Shown here: positions 17,521 through 26,456 of the stretch, piece by piece
How the letters are laid out: the number at the start of each line of letters is the position of its first letter
How positions within the stretch are numbered: position 1 is the first letter of the stretch
NCBI GenBank assembly: GCA_047621345.1
Contig: JBLHLW010000002.1
Location: 1-64,000, forward strand
Direction: 5' to 3'
DNA: 64,000 nucleotides
Source of the DNA: Actimicrobium sp047621345
GTDB lineage: Bacteria > Pseudomonadota > Gammaproteobacteria > Burkholderiales > Burkholderiaceae_D
Translations under genes and position numbers: made by a program
Notes under the pieces: model-generated
Database searches by the model: none
What the model saw: only the letters and a program-made list of their open reading frames with translations
Told to the model about the DNA's origin: nothing

Positions 17521-17554
17521 ATTCTAGATGTGCTGCATGACAAGTTAATGACAC
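17521..17554 (-). promoter_or_regulatory. Pho box and -10 element for ppk1
   Basis: Read on the minus strand, 17554-17537 gives GTGTCAT-TAAC-TTGTCAT, two TGTCA half-sites in the 7-4-7 layout of a PhoB box. Ten bases downstream is TAGAAT (17526-17521), a five-of-six match to a -10 element. This matches the known PhoB promoter design, in which the box replaces the -35. The predicted leader is about 28 bases. Confidence 0.75.
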
Positions 17555-17596
17555 CCGCACCGTCTGTCAATTTTTGTATGACATGATATTTTTGCG

Positions 17597-17630
17597 CCGT
17601 CATAAACCTGTCATATTTGGTGGTTACAGT
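17597..17630 (+). promoter_or_regulatory. Pho box and -10 element for the pst operon
   Basis: Bases 17597-17614 read CCGTCAT-AAAC-CTGTCAT, about 16 of 18 matches to the E. coli Pho box. Exactly ten bases further is TACAGT (17625-17630), a plausible -10. The spacing mirrors that of the ppk1 promoter on the other strand. The pstS ATG is 37 bases beyond the -10. Confidence 0.82.
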
Positions 17631-17667
17631 TCGGCAGGTCAACCGATGCCAATCCAAGGAGTGATTC

Positions 17668-18711
17668 ATGCAATTGAACAAAATCATCAAATCATTGTTA
17701 CTTACCGCCGGTACGGCAATGGTGATGTCGACCGCTATGGCAGCAGACATGACCGGCGCTGGTGCAACGTTTCCCTACCCAATTTATTCCAAGTGGGCCG
17801 AGTCTTACAAAAAGATGACCGGCAACGGCTTGAATTACCAGTCCATCGGTTCCGGTGGTGGTATTAAACAGATCAAAGCCAAGACGGTCGACTTCGGTGC
17901 CTCCGACATGCCGTTGTCAGCCGCTGAACTCACTGAAGCTGGTCTGGTTCAGTTTCCAGTCATTATGGGTGGTGTCGTTCCTATCGTGAATCTGGAAGGT
18001 GTCAAGCCTGGTCAATTGAAGCTGACCGGCGATGTCCTGGCTGGTATTTACCTCGGCAAGATCGCCAAGTGGAGTGCTCCTGAAATTAGCGCGCTGAACC
18101 CAGGCGTGAAATTTCCAGATACAGAGATCACTGTCGTCCACCGTGCCGATGGTTCAGGTACGTCATTCCTGTTCACGGATTTCCTGTCCAAAGTCAATGC
18201 TGACTGGAAGACAACTGTTGGCGCTGGTACTGCGGTCAAGTGGCCAGTCGGCGTCGGCGGCAAGGGTAACGAAGGCGTTGCCGCCAACGTTCAGCGCATC
18301 AAGAACTCGATTGGTTATGTCGAGTATGCGTATGCCAAGAAAAACAAGATGTCCCACACAGAGCTCAAGAACAAGGATGGCCAGTTCGTGCAACCTGACG
18401 ACGATAGCTTCAAGGCCGCTGCTGCTGGCGCCGAGTGGGCCAAGACACCAGGCTTCGCTGTCTTGCTGACCAATCAGCCCGGTAAAGCGAGCTGGCCGAT
18501 CACGGGTGCGTCATTCATCCTGATGTATAAAGTCCAAGCCGACGGCACCAAAGGTGCAGAAGTTCTGAAATTCTTTGACTGGGCCTACAAAAACGGCGGC
18601 GAAATGGCCACCGAACTCGATTATGTGGCGATGCCAGCCTCGGTTGTGAAACTGGTCGAAGATACCTGGAAAACAGACTTGAAAGATACCGCAGGTAAAG
18701 CAATCTGGTAA
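17668..18711 (+). CDS. pstS: Phosphate ABC transporter substrate-binding protein
   Basis: A 347-residue periplasmic phosphate-binding protein. The Sec signal peptide has a basic start, a hydrophobic core and an AMA cleavage site near residue 25. The mature protein opens with GAGATFPYPIYSKW, the PstS hallmark, and HRADGSGTSFLFTDFL contains phosphate-contacting residues. AAGGAG precedes the ATG. It is the first gene of pstSCAB-phoUBR, behind a strong Pho box. A stem-loop separates it from pstC, which may protect the pstS mRNA. Confidence 0.97.
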   Translation: MQLNKIIKSLLLTAGTAMVMSTAMAADMTGAGATFPYPIYSKWAESYKKMTGNGLNYQSIGSGGGIKQIKAKTVDFGASDMPLSAAELTEAGLVQFPVIMGGVVPIVNLEGVKPGQLKLTGDVLAGIYLGKIAKWSAPEISALNPGVKFPDTEITVVHRADGSGTSFLFTDFLSKVNADWKTTVGAGTAVKWPVGVGGKGNEGVAANVQRIKNSIGYVEYAYAKKNKMSHTELKNKDGQFVQPDDDSFKAAAAGAEWAKTPGFAVLLTNQPGKASWPITGASFILMYKVQADGTKGAEVLKFFDWAYKNGGEMATELDYVAMPASVVKLVEDTWKTDLKDTAGKAIW

Positions 18712-18739
18712 TCGCCAACTAATTTTGGCGTAACAAGCG

Positions 18740-18775
18740 CTGCTCCCGGCTGGCAAATATGCCTCCCGGGAGCAG
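18740..18775 (+). other. Intercistronic stem-loop between pstS and pstC
   Basis: CTGCTCCCGG at 18740-18749 pairs perfectly with CCGGGAGCAG at 18766-18775 across a 16-base loop. No T-run follows, so it is not a simple terminator. Such hairpins after binding-protein genes commonly stabilise the upstream mRNA. Its 3' arm contains GGGAG, the only good ribosome-binding site for pstC, so folding could also restrain pstC translation. Confidence 0.65.
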
Positions 18776-18781
18776 TGCATA

Positions 18782-19825
18782 TTGAATACAGCATCCATGA
18801 GCGCACACAATCCATCTTTGCCTTTACCGGTTTCCGAACCGGAACAGAGCGCAGCACAAGCGGCGCTCGACGCCAAGAAAATGTCCTCGACCATGCGCAA
18901 GCAGCGTTGGCAGGACTACCTGTTTCACAAGATTACGTTTGGCTTTGCATTTAGCGTGTTAGCGGTGCTGGCCGGTATTATCGGGTCGCTGGCCGTGGGG
19001 GCCTGGCCTGCGTTTCATGAATTTGGACTAGGCTTTATCACCACTGTCGAGTGGGATCCGGTCAATGATAAATATGGCGCAATGATTGCCATTGTTGGCA
19101 CGTTGTCGACGTCTTTTATTGCGTTGATTATTGCCTTCCCGATCAGCTTCGGGATTGCGTTGTTTTTGACCGAAATTTGCCCGTCATGGCTGCGCAGCCC
19201 GCTGGGGTCTGCGGTTGAATTGCTGGCTGGGGTGCCCAGTATCATTTACGGCATGTGGGGCCTGTTCATTTTTGCGCCGCTGTTTGCCGATTATGTCCAA
19301 CCCGCATTGGCTGCCACCTTGGGTAAGGTGCCAGTCATCGGCGCGCTGTTCAGTGGTCCGCAAATGGGGATCGGTATCCTCACCGCCGGCCTGATTTTGG
19401 CGGTGATGATCATTCCGTTCATTGCCTCGGTGATGCGCGACGTCTTTGAAGTTGTGCCAGAAGTCCTGAAGGAATCGGCTTACGCGCTGGGCTGTACGAA
19501 GTGGGAAGTCGTCCGTAAAGTGGTGCTTCCCTACACCAAGGCTGGTGTAGTGGGTGGGGTCATGCTGGGTCTAGGGCGCGCGCTCGGTGAAACGTTGGCG
19601 GTGACGTTCGTGATCGGTAATGCGCACAAGCTGTCGTGGTCGTTATTCGCGGCTGGTAACAGCATCGCGTCGACCTTGGCCAATGAATTTGCGGAAGCCC
19701 AATCGACATTGCATGTGTCCTCGCTGTATGCACTCGGCCTGATTCTGTTCGCGATTACCTTCGTCGTGCTGGGCGCAGCCAAGATTATGCTGGCAAGCAT
19801 GGAACGCAAGGAAGGTGGTAAATAA
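18782..19825 (+). CDS. pstC: Phosphate ABC transporter permease PstC
   Basis: A 347-residue inner-membrane permease with about six transmembrane segments and the binding-protein-dependent transport loop around LKESAYALGCTKWEVV. The TTG at 18782 is used because GGGAG (18768-18772) is nine bases upstream. An ATG at 18797 would give a five-residue shorter protein but has no clear ribosome-binding site. PstC pairs with PstA to form the membrane channel for phosphate. The stop overlaps the pstA start by one base. Confidence 0.95.
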   Translation: MNTASMSAHNPSLPLPVSEPEQSAAQAALDAKKMSSTMRKQRWQDYLFHKITFGFAFSVLAVLAGIIGSLAVGAWPAFHEFGLGFITTVEWDPVNDKYGAMIAIVGTLSTSFIALIIAFPISFGIALFLTEICPSWLRSPLGSAVELLAGVPSIIYGMWGLFIFAPLFADYVQPALAATLGKVPVIGALFSGPQMGIGILTAGLILAVMIIPFIASVMRDVFEVVPEVLKESAYALGCTKWEVVRKVVLPYTKAGVVGGVMLGLGRALGETLAVTFVIGNAHKLSWSLFAAGNSIASTLANEFAEAQSTLHVSSLYALGLILFAITFVVLGAAKIMLASMERKEGGK

Positions 19826-20694
19826 TGAGCAACTTAATGAATACGCCGATGAACCCCATCTATCGCAAACGACTCTGGGTGCATCGCATCGGTATTGCGT
19901 TGTCGTTCATGGCCATGGCGATCGGCTTATTTTTCCTGATGTGGATTTTGTTCACTCTTATCATCAAGGGTTTCGGTGCGCTGAGCGTGTCGATGTTTAC
20001 CGAGACGACGCCGGCGCCCGGTAGCGAAGGTGGCGGCTTGATGAATCCGATTGTCGGAAGCCTGATGATGGTTGGTCTCGCTACGCTGATCAGTACCCCG
20101 ATTGGCATACTGGCCGGTATCTACCTGTCGGAATATGGTGACCGTAGCTGGTTTGCGCAGGTCACGCGCTTTGTGACCGACATCATGTTGTCGGCGCCAT
20201 CGATCGTGATTGGTCTGTTCATCTATGCCATTTATGTCGCCAACGTGCGGCATTTTTCAGGCTGGGCAGGAACCTTCGCGATTTCGTTGATCGCCGTGCC
20301 AGTGATTGTGCGCACCACCGACAACATGCTCAAGCTGGTGCCGAACAGTCTGCTCGAAGCCGCGTTTGCGCTGGGTGCACCGCGCTGGAAAGTGGCGACT
20401 TTCGTGCGCTTGCGTGCCGTCAGAGCAGGTGTGATGACAGGTGCGTTGCTGGCACTGGCACGTATTTCTGGCGAGACAGCACCGCTGTTGTTTACAGCGC
20501 TCAATAACCAATTTTTCAGTGCGGACATGAACGCGCCTATGGCCAATTTGCCCGTCGTGATTTACCAGTTTGCGATGAGCCCTTATGAAAACTGGCGTTC
20601 GCTGGCATGGGGCGGGGCATTACTCGTGACGTTCACCGTACTGGGCCTCAATATCCTGTCGCGTACTGTCTTCAATCAAAAAACCAAGAGCTGA
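19825..20694 (+). CDS. pstA: Phosphate ABC transporter permease PstA
   Basis: A 289-residue permease with about six transmembrane helices and the EAA-type loop LLEAAFALGAPRWKVATFV that contacts the PstB ATPase. The periplasmic segment FTETTPAPGSEGGGLMNPIVGS is typical of PstA. Its start overlaps the pstC stop as TAATG, with AAGGAAGGTGG as ribosome-binding site, so the two permease subunits are translationally coupled. Confidence 0.96.
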   Translation: MSNLMNTPMNPIYRKRLWVHRIGIALSFMAMAIGLFFLMWILFTLIIKGFGALSVSMFTETTPAPGSEGGGLMNPIVGSLMMVGLATLISTPIGILAGIYLSEYGDRSWFAQVTRFVTDIMLSAPSIVIGLFIYAIYVANVRHFSGWAGTFAISLIAVPVIVRTTDNMLKLVPNSLLEAAFALGAPRWKVATFVRLRAVRAGVMTGALLALARISGETAPLLFTALNNQFFSADMNAPMANLPVVIYQFAMSPYENWRSLAWGGALLVTFTVLGLNILSRTVFNQKTKS

Positions 20695-20699
20695 ATTCC

Positions 20700-21479
20700 A
20701 TGAACAATACCCTTTCTGCGGACAAGAAGCCGACCATCGCGATCTCCGACCTGAACTTTTTTTATGGCACGTTTCAGGGCCTGAAAAACATCAACCTGAA
20801 CATCCACGAGAAAAAAGTCACTGCCTTCATTGGCCCGTCGGGCTGTGGAAAGTCGACGCTGCTACGCACGCTTAACCGGATGTATGACCTGTACCCCGGT
20901 CAGCGCGCCGAAGGCCAGATTATTTACCGTGGCAAAAACATCCTGGATGCCGATCAGGACGTCAATGCATTGCGCGCCAAGGTCGGCATGGTGTTTCAGA
21001 AGCCGACGCCGTTCCCGATGTCGATCTATGACAACATCGCCTTCGGTGTGCGGCTCTACGAAAACCTGCCGAAAGGCGAGATGGACGAGCGCGTTGAATG
21101 GGCGTTGAACAAAGCCGCGCTGTGGGGCGAGGTCAAGGACAAGCTCAACAAGAGTGGCTTGAGTCTGTCCGGCGGACAGCAGCAGCGCCTATGTATCGCG
21201 CGCGGCGTTGCCGTCAAACCGGATGTGCTTCTGCTTGATGAGCCGACCTCCGCGCTCGATCCGATTTCGACGGCGAAAATCGAAGAGCTGATTAGCGAGC
21301 TCAAGCTCGATTACACCATTACCATTGTCACGCACAACATGCAGCAAGCGGCGCGCTGCTCGGACTTCACTGCCTACATGTATTTGGGCGAACTGGTTGA
21401 GTATGGCGAGACTGACCAGATCTTCATGAATCCCGCCAAAAAAGAAACGCAGGATTACATTACCGGCCGCTTTGGCTGA
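20700..21479 (+). CDS. pstB: Phosphate ABC transporter ATPase PstB
   Basis: A 259-residue ABC ATPase, the usual PstB length. Walker A GPSGCGKST is near residues 43-51, the signature LSGGQQQRL near 153-161 and Walker B VLLLDEPTSALD near 175-186. The ATG at 20700 is chosen by family length; the open frame runs further upstream inside pstA in another frame. It powers phosphate import through PstCA, and with PhoU it relays transport status to PhoR. Confidence 0.96.
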   Translation: MNNTLSADKKPTIAISDLNFFYGTFQGLKNINLNIHEKKVTAFIGPSGCGKSTLLRTLNRMYDLYPGQRAEGQIIYRGKNILDADQDVNALRAKVGMVFQKPTPFPMSIYDNIAFGVRLYENLPKGEMDERVEWALNKAALWGEVKDKLNKSGLSLSGGQQQRLCIARGVAVKPDVLLLDEPTSALDPISTAKIEELISELKLDYTITIVTHNMQQAARCSDFTAYMYLGELVEYGETDQIFMNPAKKETQDYITGRFG

Positions 21480-21531
21480 GTCATCCTGACTCCCTAACAA
21501 TCACCTTGCAAACCAACCAGGAAAGTTTTTT

Positions 21532-22233
21532 ATGACAGGCGAACATTCTTCCAAACAATACGACCTTGATCTTGAATCGATCCGGTCGAAAGTGCTGCTG
21601 ATGGGCGGATTGGTCGAAAGCCAGTTGCGCGATGCGATGGTGTCTTTTCGTACCGGTAATGTGGCACTGTCTTTTGCCGTGATCAAGTCCGATGAAAGCG
21701 TCAACAAGCTCGAAGTCCAGCTCGATGAAACGTGCAGTCAACTGATTGTGCGCCGCCAGCCTGCCGCTAATGACCTGCGTACCGTCATGGCGACAGTGAA
21801 AGTCATTACCGACCTCGAGCGCATTGGCGATGAAGCCAGCAAAATTGCACGCACCGCTGCCAATCTGCACGAACGCGGCACCATGTCGGTCAATCACTAC
21901 GAAACCGTTCGCGTGATCGCCACCAGCGCCGCGGACATGCTGCACGATGCGCTCGATGCATTTGCCCGTCTCGATGCCAAGCAGGCGTTGCGTCTGATTG
22001 CGCAGGATGCGGTGATCGACCATGAATTCCGCTCGATCATGCGTAGCCTGATCACCTTCATGATGGAAGATCCGCGCACGATTTCATCGGCTCTTGATAC
22101 GTTGTGGGTCGCCAAGGCGATTGAACGCATCGGCGACCATGCGAAAAATATCGCCGAGTACGTGATCTATATCGTCGAAGGTAAAGACATCCGACACACC
22201 GATTATGCCGCCTCGGTCAAACTGGACGATTAA
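21532..22233 (+). CDS. phoU: Phosphate signalling protein PhoU
   Basis: A 233-residue helical protein with two PhoU repeats, each with a metal-binding motif of the E/DxxxD type (TDLERIGDEASKI and AKAIERIGDHAKNI). PhoU links the Pst transporter to PhoR and keeps the Pho regulon off when phosphate is plentiful. It sits 52 bases after pstB in the same operon and nine bases before phoB. Confidence 0.96.
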   Translation: MTGEHSSKQYDLDLESIRSKVLLMGGLVESQLRDAMVSFRTGNVALSFAVIKSDESVNKLEVQLDETCSQLIVRRQPAANDLRTVMATVKVITDLERIGDEASKIARTAANLHERGTMSVNHYETVRVIATSAADMLHDALDAFARLDAKQALRLIAQDAVIDHEFRSIMRSLITFMMEDPRTISSALDTLWVAKAIERIGDHAKNIAEYVIYIVEGKDIRHTDYAASVKLDD

Positions 22234-22242
22234 GCAGACACC

Positions 22243-22932
22243 ATGGCAGTCGATAAAACCACCATCCTGATCGTCGAAGACGAACCTTCCATCGTCGAAC
22301 TGGTCAGCTACACCTTGCGCGACGCTGGCTGGAATACGATGGCGGTCAACACGACCGCAGAAGCCTGGGAGTATATCCAGCGGCGCACCCCGCATCTGAT
22401 CCTTCTCGACTGGATGTTGCCGGACCAGACTGGGCTGAGACTGCTGTCGCGCATTCGTAGCGACCGTCAGTTGCAATCGATCCCCGTGATCATGCTGACT
22501 GCCAAGACGATGGAAGAGGACAAGATCGCCGGCCTCGACAATGGCGCCGACGATTACGTGACTAAACCGTTTTCTCCGCGGGAGCTGACCGCCCGGATCA
22601 AGGCGCTCCTGCGACGCAAGAGTCCCGAGCATGCGCAGAGCATGATGAAAGCCGGACCGGTGACGCTCGATCCGATCAGTTGCAGCGTCAGTCTGTCCGA
22701 TCAGAAAATCGAGATCGGTCATGCCGAATTCAAGCTGCTGAAGTTTTTTCTGGCGCATCCGGATCGCGTATTCAGTCGGACGCAATTGCTCGACAAGGTA
22801 TGGGGGGATCACGCGGTCATCGAAGAGCGTACTGTTGACGTGCATGTTCTGCGCTTGCGCAAGGCATTGAAGGAAGCCGAACATCTGATCCGTACCGTTC
22901 GTAGCGTAGGCTACATGCTGTCTGAAAAATAA
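22243..22932 (+). CDS. phoB: Phosphate regulon response regulator PhoB
   Basis: A 229-residue OmpR-family regulator. The receiver domain has VEDEP at 11-15 and the phospho-acceptor Asp56 in LLDWMLP. The winged-helix domain ends with RTVDVHVLRLRKAL and the TVRSVGYML motif. It is phosphorylated by PhoR, encoded nine bases downstream, and should bind the two Pho boxes between ppk1 and pstS. A second PhoB-type protein is encoded at 38331-39026. Confidence 0.95.
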   Translation: MAVDKTTILIVEDEPSIVELVSYTLRDAGWNTMAVNTTAEAWEYIQRRTPHLILLDWMLPDQTGLRLLSRIRSDRQLQSIPVIMLTAKTMEEDKIAGLDNGADDYVTKPFSPRELTARIKALLRRKSPEHAQSMMKAGPVTLDPISCSVSLSDQKIEIGHAEFKLLKFFLAHPDRVFSRTQLLDKVWGDHAVIEERTVDVHVLRLRKALKEAEHLIRTVRSVGYMLSEK

Positions 22933-22941
22933 AGTCCGGTC

Positions 22942-24234
22942 ATGAATCCAAAGTTGCTGTTCTGGGTGCCTGCATTGCTGCGGATAGCTGGCGTATTTGT
23001 GGTGTCGGGTGCGCTGGGGTATTTTTTTGGCCTCGTGGCCGGGTTTGGCTTTTGCATTCTTGTCTTGTGTGGAATATTGGCCATTCAGCTCGGTTATCTG
23101 CAACTTCTCAATGTGTGGCTTGATCATCCCGACAGCGCCAAGCTGCCCGATGGTTGGGGTTCGTGGACGGATGTTTTTTCGCGCTTGTACCGATTACGTC
23201 GCAGCGATGAAAAGCATCAGGTCGAGCTCACCGAGTGGCTTGCGCGTTTTCGCCAAGCCATGACCTTGCTGCCAGATGGTGTCGTCATCATGGACGATGT
23301 ACTGTTCCTCGAGTGGTGCAATCCGGCCGCAGAGCGTCATCTTGGTTTGCAAAATGAGCGCGACAAGGGTATGCGTGTGACCAACCTGATCCGTAATCCG
23401 GACTTCATGGATTACATCATCCTCGGTCGTTACGAGCAGCCACTGACGCTGGCGCTTAAAGACCGCAAGCTCATCATGCAGATCATCCCGTTCGAAAACC
23501 GGCGGCAGATTCTGGTCACGCATGATGCGACCGAGTCGGAGCGGATCGAAATGATGCGGCGCGACTTCATCGCCAACGCCTCGCATGAATTACGTACCCC
23601 ACTGACGGTGATCAACGGTTTCCTCGAAATTGCGTTGATGCAGCCTAACCTTGACGCCCGCACTCGCACCTCGCATTTGACGCTGATGACCGAGCAGGGC
23701 CTGCGCATGCAAAACCTGGTCGAGGACATGCTCACCCTGACACGACTCGAGTCCATCGATTTCCCGATGCGGCCTGAGCGCGTTGACATACATAGCTTGC
23801 TGGAGCAAATCCGGCAGGAGGTCGAGGCGCTGTCGGCAGGCAAGCATGTCATCACGCTCGATATCGACGGGCCGGACGTGCGCGGCAGTACCGACGAATT
23901 ACGCAGTGCATTTAGCAACCTCGCTTCGAACGCAGTGCGCTACACACCCGCCGGTGGAACGATTGCGATCAGCTGGAAAAAGGGTGTGACAGGTCCGGTG
24001 TTTGCGGTACAGGACAGCGGTATCGGCATCCTGCCGGAACACATTTCGCGCCTGACCGAGCGTTTCTATCGGGTCGACAAAAGCCGTTCTCGCGAGACCA
24101 AAGGTACCGGGCTCGGTCTTGCAATCGTCAAGCATGTACTGCTGCGCCACGCCGCTGTGCTGGCAATCGAATCAACACCAGGGCAGGGCAGCTTGTTCAA
24201 GGTCAGGTTTCCAGCGAGCGCGGTGAGTCAGTAA
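22942..24234 (+). CDS. phoR: Phosphate regulon sensor histidine kinase PhoR
   Basis: A 430-residue inner-membrane sensor kinase. Two hydrophobic helices lie within residues 5-55, followed by the PhoR linker, a PAS domain (about 105-195), and the HisKA motif ASHELRTPLT with the phosphorylated His215. The HATPase domain has N-box NLASNAVRYTP and G-boxes DSGIGI and GTGLGLAI. As in E. coli PhoR there is no large periplasmic domain, consistent with sensing through PstSCAB and PhoU. It ends the phosphate operon. Confidence 0.95.
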   Translation: MNPKLLFWVPALLRIAGVFVVSGALGYFFGLVAGFGFCILVLCGILAIQLGYLQLLNVWLDHPDSAKLPDGWGSWTDVFSRLYRLRRSDEKHQVELTEWLARFRQAMTLLPDGVVIMDDVLFLEWCNPAAERHLGLQNERDKGMRVTNLIRNPDFMDYIILGRYEQPLTLALKDRKLIMQIIPFENRRQILVTHDATESERIEMMRRDFIANASHELRTPLTVINGFLEIALMQPNLDARTRTSHLTLMTEQGLRMQNLVEDMLTLTRLESIDFPMRPERVDIHSLLEQIRQEVEALSAGKHVITLDIDGPDVRGSTDELRSAFSNLASNAVRYTPAGGTIAISWKKGVTGPVFAVQDSGIGILPEHISRLTERFYRVDKSRSRETKGTGLGLAIVKHVLLRHAAVLAIESTPGQGSLFKVRFPASAVSQ

Positions 24235-24271
24235 CGCCTCGCCTATTTCGCGCCTGATACGCGACGTTCAT

Positions 24272-24793
24272 TTAGTGATCGTGATCGAGTTCTAGCGCTT
24301 CAAGAAAGCGTGACACCATGTTGTAAGCCGCAATGGTGGTGGTGAGCTCGACCATTTCGCGATCGCTGAAGTTGGCTCTGACGGCATCGAACACGGGCTG
24401 CGGTACGCGAATGGTCGTGGTCATCGCATCGGTGTAGTCGATGACCTGCAAGTCCAGTGCCTCAAAATGATCACGGTAATCAGTGGTTTTCAAGGCGGCG
24501 AGTTGCACGTCGGTGTATCCCTCCTTCAAGGCAAACGGCAGGTGCTGGGCGAATTCATAGTCAGCTTCGTTGAGCACGGCTATGCGCATGATGGCCAGTT
24601 CCCGATAGCGCGCCGACAGCACGCATTGGTGACGGATGGCGGTCAGCAACTGGCGCCAGCCGTCTGCCACAGGCGGACTTTGCAGCAGCATCTTGTACAA
24701 GTTGATAACGCTGCCGCCGCGCTCGGCAGCAATCCGGGTGGCTTGTTCGGCGATATCAGGATGGGTTGGGTCAGCGTAGGGGAGGCGTGCCAT
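24272..24793 (-). CDS. Carboxymuconolactone decarboxylase-family protein
   Basis: A 173-residue CMD/AhpD-fold protein, recognised by LSARYRELAIMRIAVLNEADYEFAQHLPFA, where the usual catalytic Cys-x-x-Cys pair of AhpD is absent. Members without the cysteine pair are uncharacterised or act in aromatic catabolism. It is a single gene convergent with phoR. A specific substrate cannot be assigned. Confidence 0.82.
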   Translation of the reverse strand: MARLPYADPTHPDIAEQATRIAAERGGSVINLYKMLLQSPPVADGWRQLLTAIRHQCVLSARYRELAIMRIAVLNEADYEFAQHLPFALKEGYTDVQLAALKTTDYRDHFEALDLQVIDYTDAMTTTIRVPQPVFDAVRANFSDREMVELTTTIAAYNMVSRFLEALELDHDH

Positions 24794-24921
24794 GGTCGGT
24801 TTTCCGGGGGAGTGAATAAGCGACAGATTGTGACATTGTTTGCGTGCCGTAATTGTCAGACTGCTTTCGCAGTATCATCGGCGCTTCCCTATCTCCTGTA
24901 CTTATTTCCTGTACCTATTCC

Positions 24922-25857
24922 ATGTCTTTCGACTCGTCGACTCGTCTTGCGCTACTTGCCACTGCTCTGCTGCTGGGTGGCTGCATGTCTATTCCCTTCA
25001 TGGCTAGTGCTCCAGTTGTTCCTTCTGTTGCTCCTGTAGCCCCTCTTGCTCAACCCAAACCACCGCGTCAAGTCCGTATCGGCCTGGCCCTGGGTGGGGG
25101 TGCCGCGCGCGGCTTCGCACACATTGGTGTCATCAAGGCGCTTGAAGCGCAGGGGATCTTCCCTGATATCGTGGTGGGCACCAGTGCGGGCAGCTTGGTG
25201 GGTGCACTCTATGCGGCGGGCAATAATGGTTATACGTTGCAAAAAATGGCGCTCGAGATGGACGAGGCGGCGATATCCGACTGGAGCGTGCCGCTATTCG
25301 CCAAGGCCAGTGGCGTGTTCAAGGGCGAGGCGCTGCAAAACTACGTTAACAAGTCGGTTGGCAACCTGCCGATCGAAAAATTCAAATTACCTTTTGGGGC
25401 TGTTGCGGCAGACCTCAACAGCGGCGTGCCAATCCTGTTCAGGAGAGGTAATGCCGGGCTGGCGGTGCGTGCGTCATCTGCGGTACCGGGTGTGTTTCAG
25501 CCGGTACGCATCGGTGATCATGCTTACGTCGATGGCGGTCTGGTCTCGCCCGTGCCGGTGCGCTTTGCGCGCGAGATGGGAGCGGACTTTGTCATTGCGG
25601 TCAACATTTCTACCCAGCCGGATGTGCAAGCGGCGCTCAGTTCGGTCGACGTCATCTTGCAAACCTTTGCAATCATGGGGCAGAGCATCAACCGGGTCGA
25701 GCTCAAGGATGCTGATGTCGTGATCGTACCCAAACTCGGGAGCATGAAAGGCAATGATTTTGCCGGACGCAATCTGGCAATTTTGGCCGGCGAGCAAGCC
25801 ACAACGTTGATGCTGCCCGAATTGCGGGAAAAGCTTAGTGCGCGCCGCGAGCAATAA
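24922..25857 (+). CDS. Patatin-like phospholipase lipoprotein
   Basis: A 311-residue lipoprotein. The start at 24922 puts a signal peptide and lipobox LLGGC (Cys21) at the N-terminus; the frame is open further upstream without support. A Pro/Val/Ala-rich linker (about 28-48) leads to the patatin domain: oxyanion motif GGGAARG at 58-64, nucleophile elbow GTSAG with Ser88, and DGG with Asp204, completing the Ser-Asp dyad. It is probably an envelope-anchored phospholipase or esterase of the RssA/NTE group. Confidence 0.88.
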   Translation: MSFDSSTRLALLATALLLGGCMSIPFMASAPVVPSVAPVAPLAQPKPPRQVRIGLALGGGAARGFAHIGVIKALEAQGIFPDIVVGTSAGSLVGALYAAGNNGYTLQKMALEMDEAAISDWSVPLFAKASGVFKGEALQNYVNKSVGNLPIEKFKLPFGAVAADLNSGVPILFRRGNAGLAVRASSAVPGVFQPVRIGDHAYVDGGLVSPVPVRFAREMGADFVIAVNISTQPDVQAALSSVDVILQTFAIMGQSINRVELKDADVVIVPKLGSMKGNDFAGRNLAILAGEQATTLMLPELREKLSARREQ

Positions 25858-25858
25858 A

Positions 25859-25890
25859 AAAGCCGCGTCGGTATCGAGGCGGCTTTGTTG
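25859..25890. terminator. Bidirectional Rho-independent terminator
   Basis: AAAGCCGC at 25859-25866 pairs with GCGGCTTT at 25879-25886. On the minus strand the hairpin is followed by seven T and then ATT, so it terminates the NlpC/P60 gene strongly. On the plus strand it is followed by TTTGTTG and sits directly after the patatin stop codon. Confidence 0.85.
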
Positions 25891-25913
25891 ACTGCATGAG
25901 GACTGGCGATCAA

Positions 25914-26456
25914 TTATGGGTGCTCTGGATCGCTGATGCGGCGCGCGCCATTGAAGCGACTTTTCCAGTAGCCGATATCCATGCTTTCAACCCGGACCTC
26001 ACCGCCCGAGGAGGGGGAGTGAATAAATTTATTGTCGCCGAGGTAAATGCCGACATGCGAAAAGCCGCGTCGCAGCGTGTTGTAGAACACCAGATCGCCT
26101 GGCTGCATGTCATGGGCGTCGATTTTTTCACCTGCCCGGCTGATTTCTTCGGCCGTACGTGGCAGTGTCTTGCCCCAAGCTTCCTGAAATACCAGCCTCA
26201 CTAGTCCGCTGCAATCGAGTCCGTTTTCGGCGGTATTACCACCCATCCGATAACGAATACCAATCAAACCCAGTGCATTGAGTGCCAACTCGGAAGCTCT
26301 GTTGCTCAGGGTCTGCAGGCGGGCCAGCGCGACGCTTTTTGGCGGATCGGTAATGTCGGCAGCGAAGCTGGGAGCGGCGGTCGTGCAGACGATCGCTAGC
26401 AATGCGCTAGCAACGATATGGTGGAGTACGTGGCGGGGAGGGCGGCTTGTCGTCAA
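25914..26456 (-). CDS. NlpC/P60 (C40) peptidoglycan endopeptidase
   Basis: A cell-wall hydrolase of about 180 residues. The TTG at 26456 has AAAAGG upstream and yields a compact signal peptide ending in SFA; another TTG at 26513 would add 19 residues. The NlpC/P60 catalytic cysteine lies in GLDCSGLVRLVF, and the histidines in FSHVGIYLG and KFIHSPSSG complete the site. These enzymes cut peptide stems of peptidoglycan. It shares a terminator with the convergent patatin gene. Confidence 0.88.
   Translation of the reverse strand: MTTSRPPRHVLHHIVASALLAIVCTTAAPSFAADITDPPKSVALARLQTLSNRASELALNALGLIGIRYRMGGNTAENGLDCSGLVRLVFQEAWGKTLPRTAEEISRAGEKIDAHDMQPGDLVFYNTLRRGFSHVGIYLGDNKFIHSPSSGGEVRVESMDIGYWKSRFNGARRISDPEHP

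Noticed and set aside
17564..17581. A second Pho box further upstream of pstS (CTGTCA at 17564)
   Set aside because: Only one half-site is good; the second half is not in the 11-base register.
22084..23127. 347-codon minus-strand frame across phoU, phoB and phoR
   Set aside because: It crosses three well-supported genes on the other strand, and its protein is His/Gln/Arg-rich without recognisable motifs.
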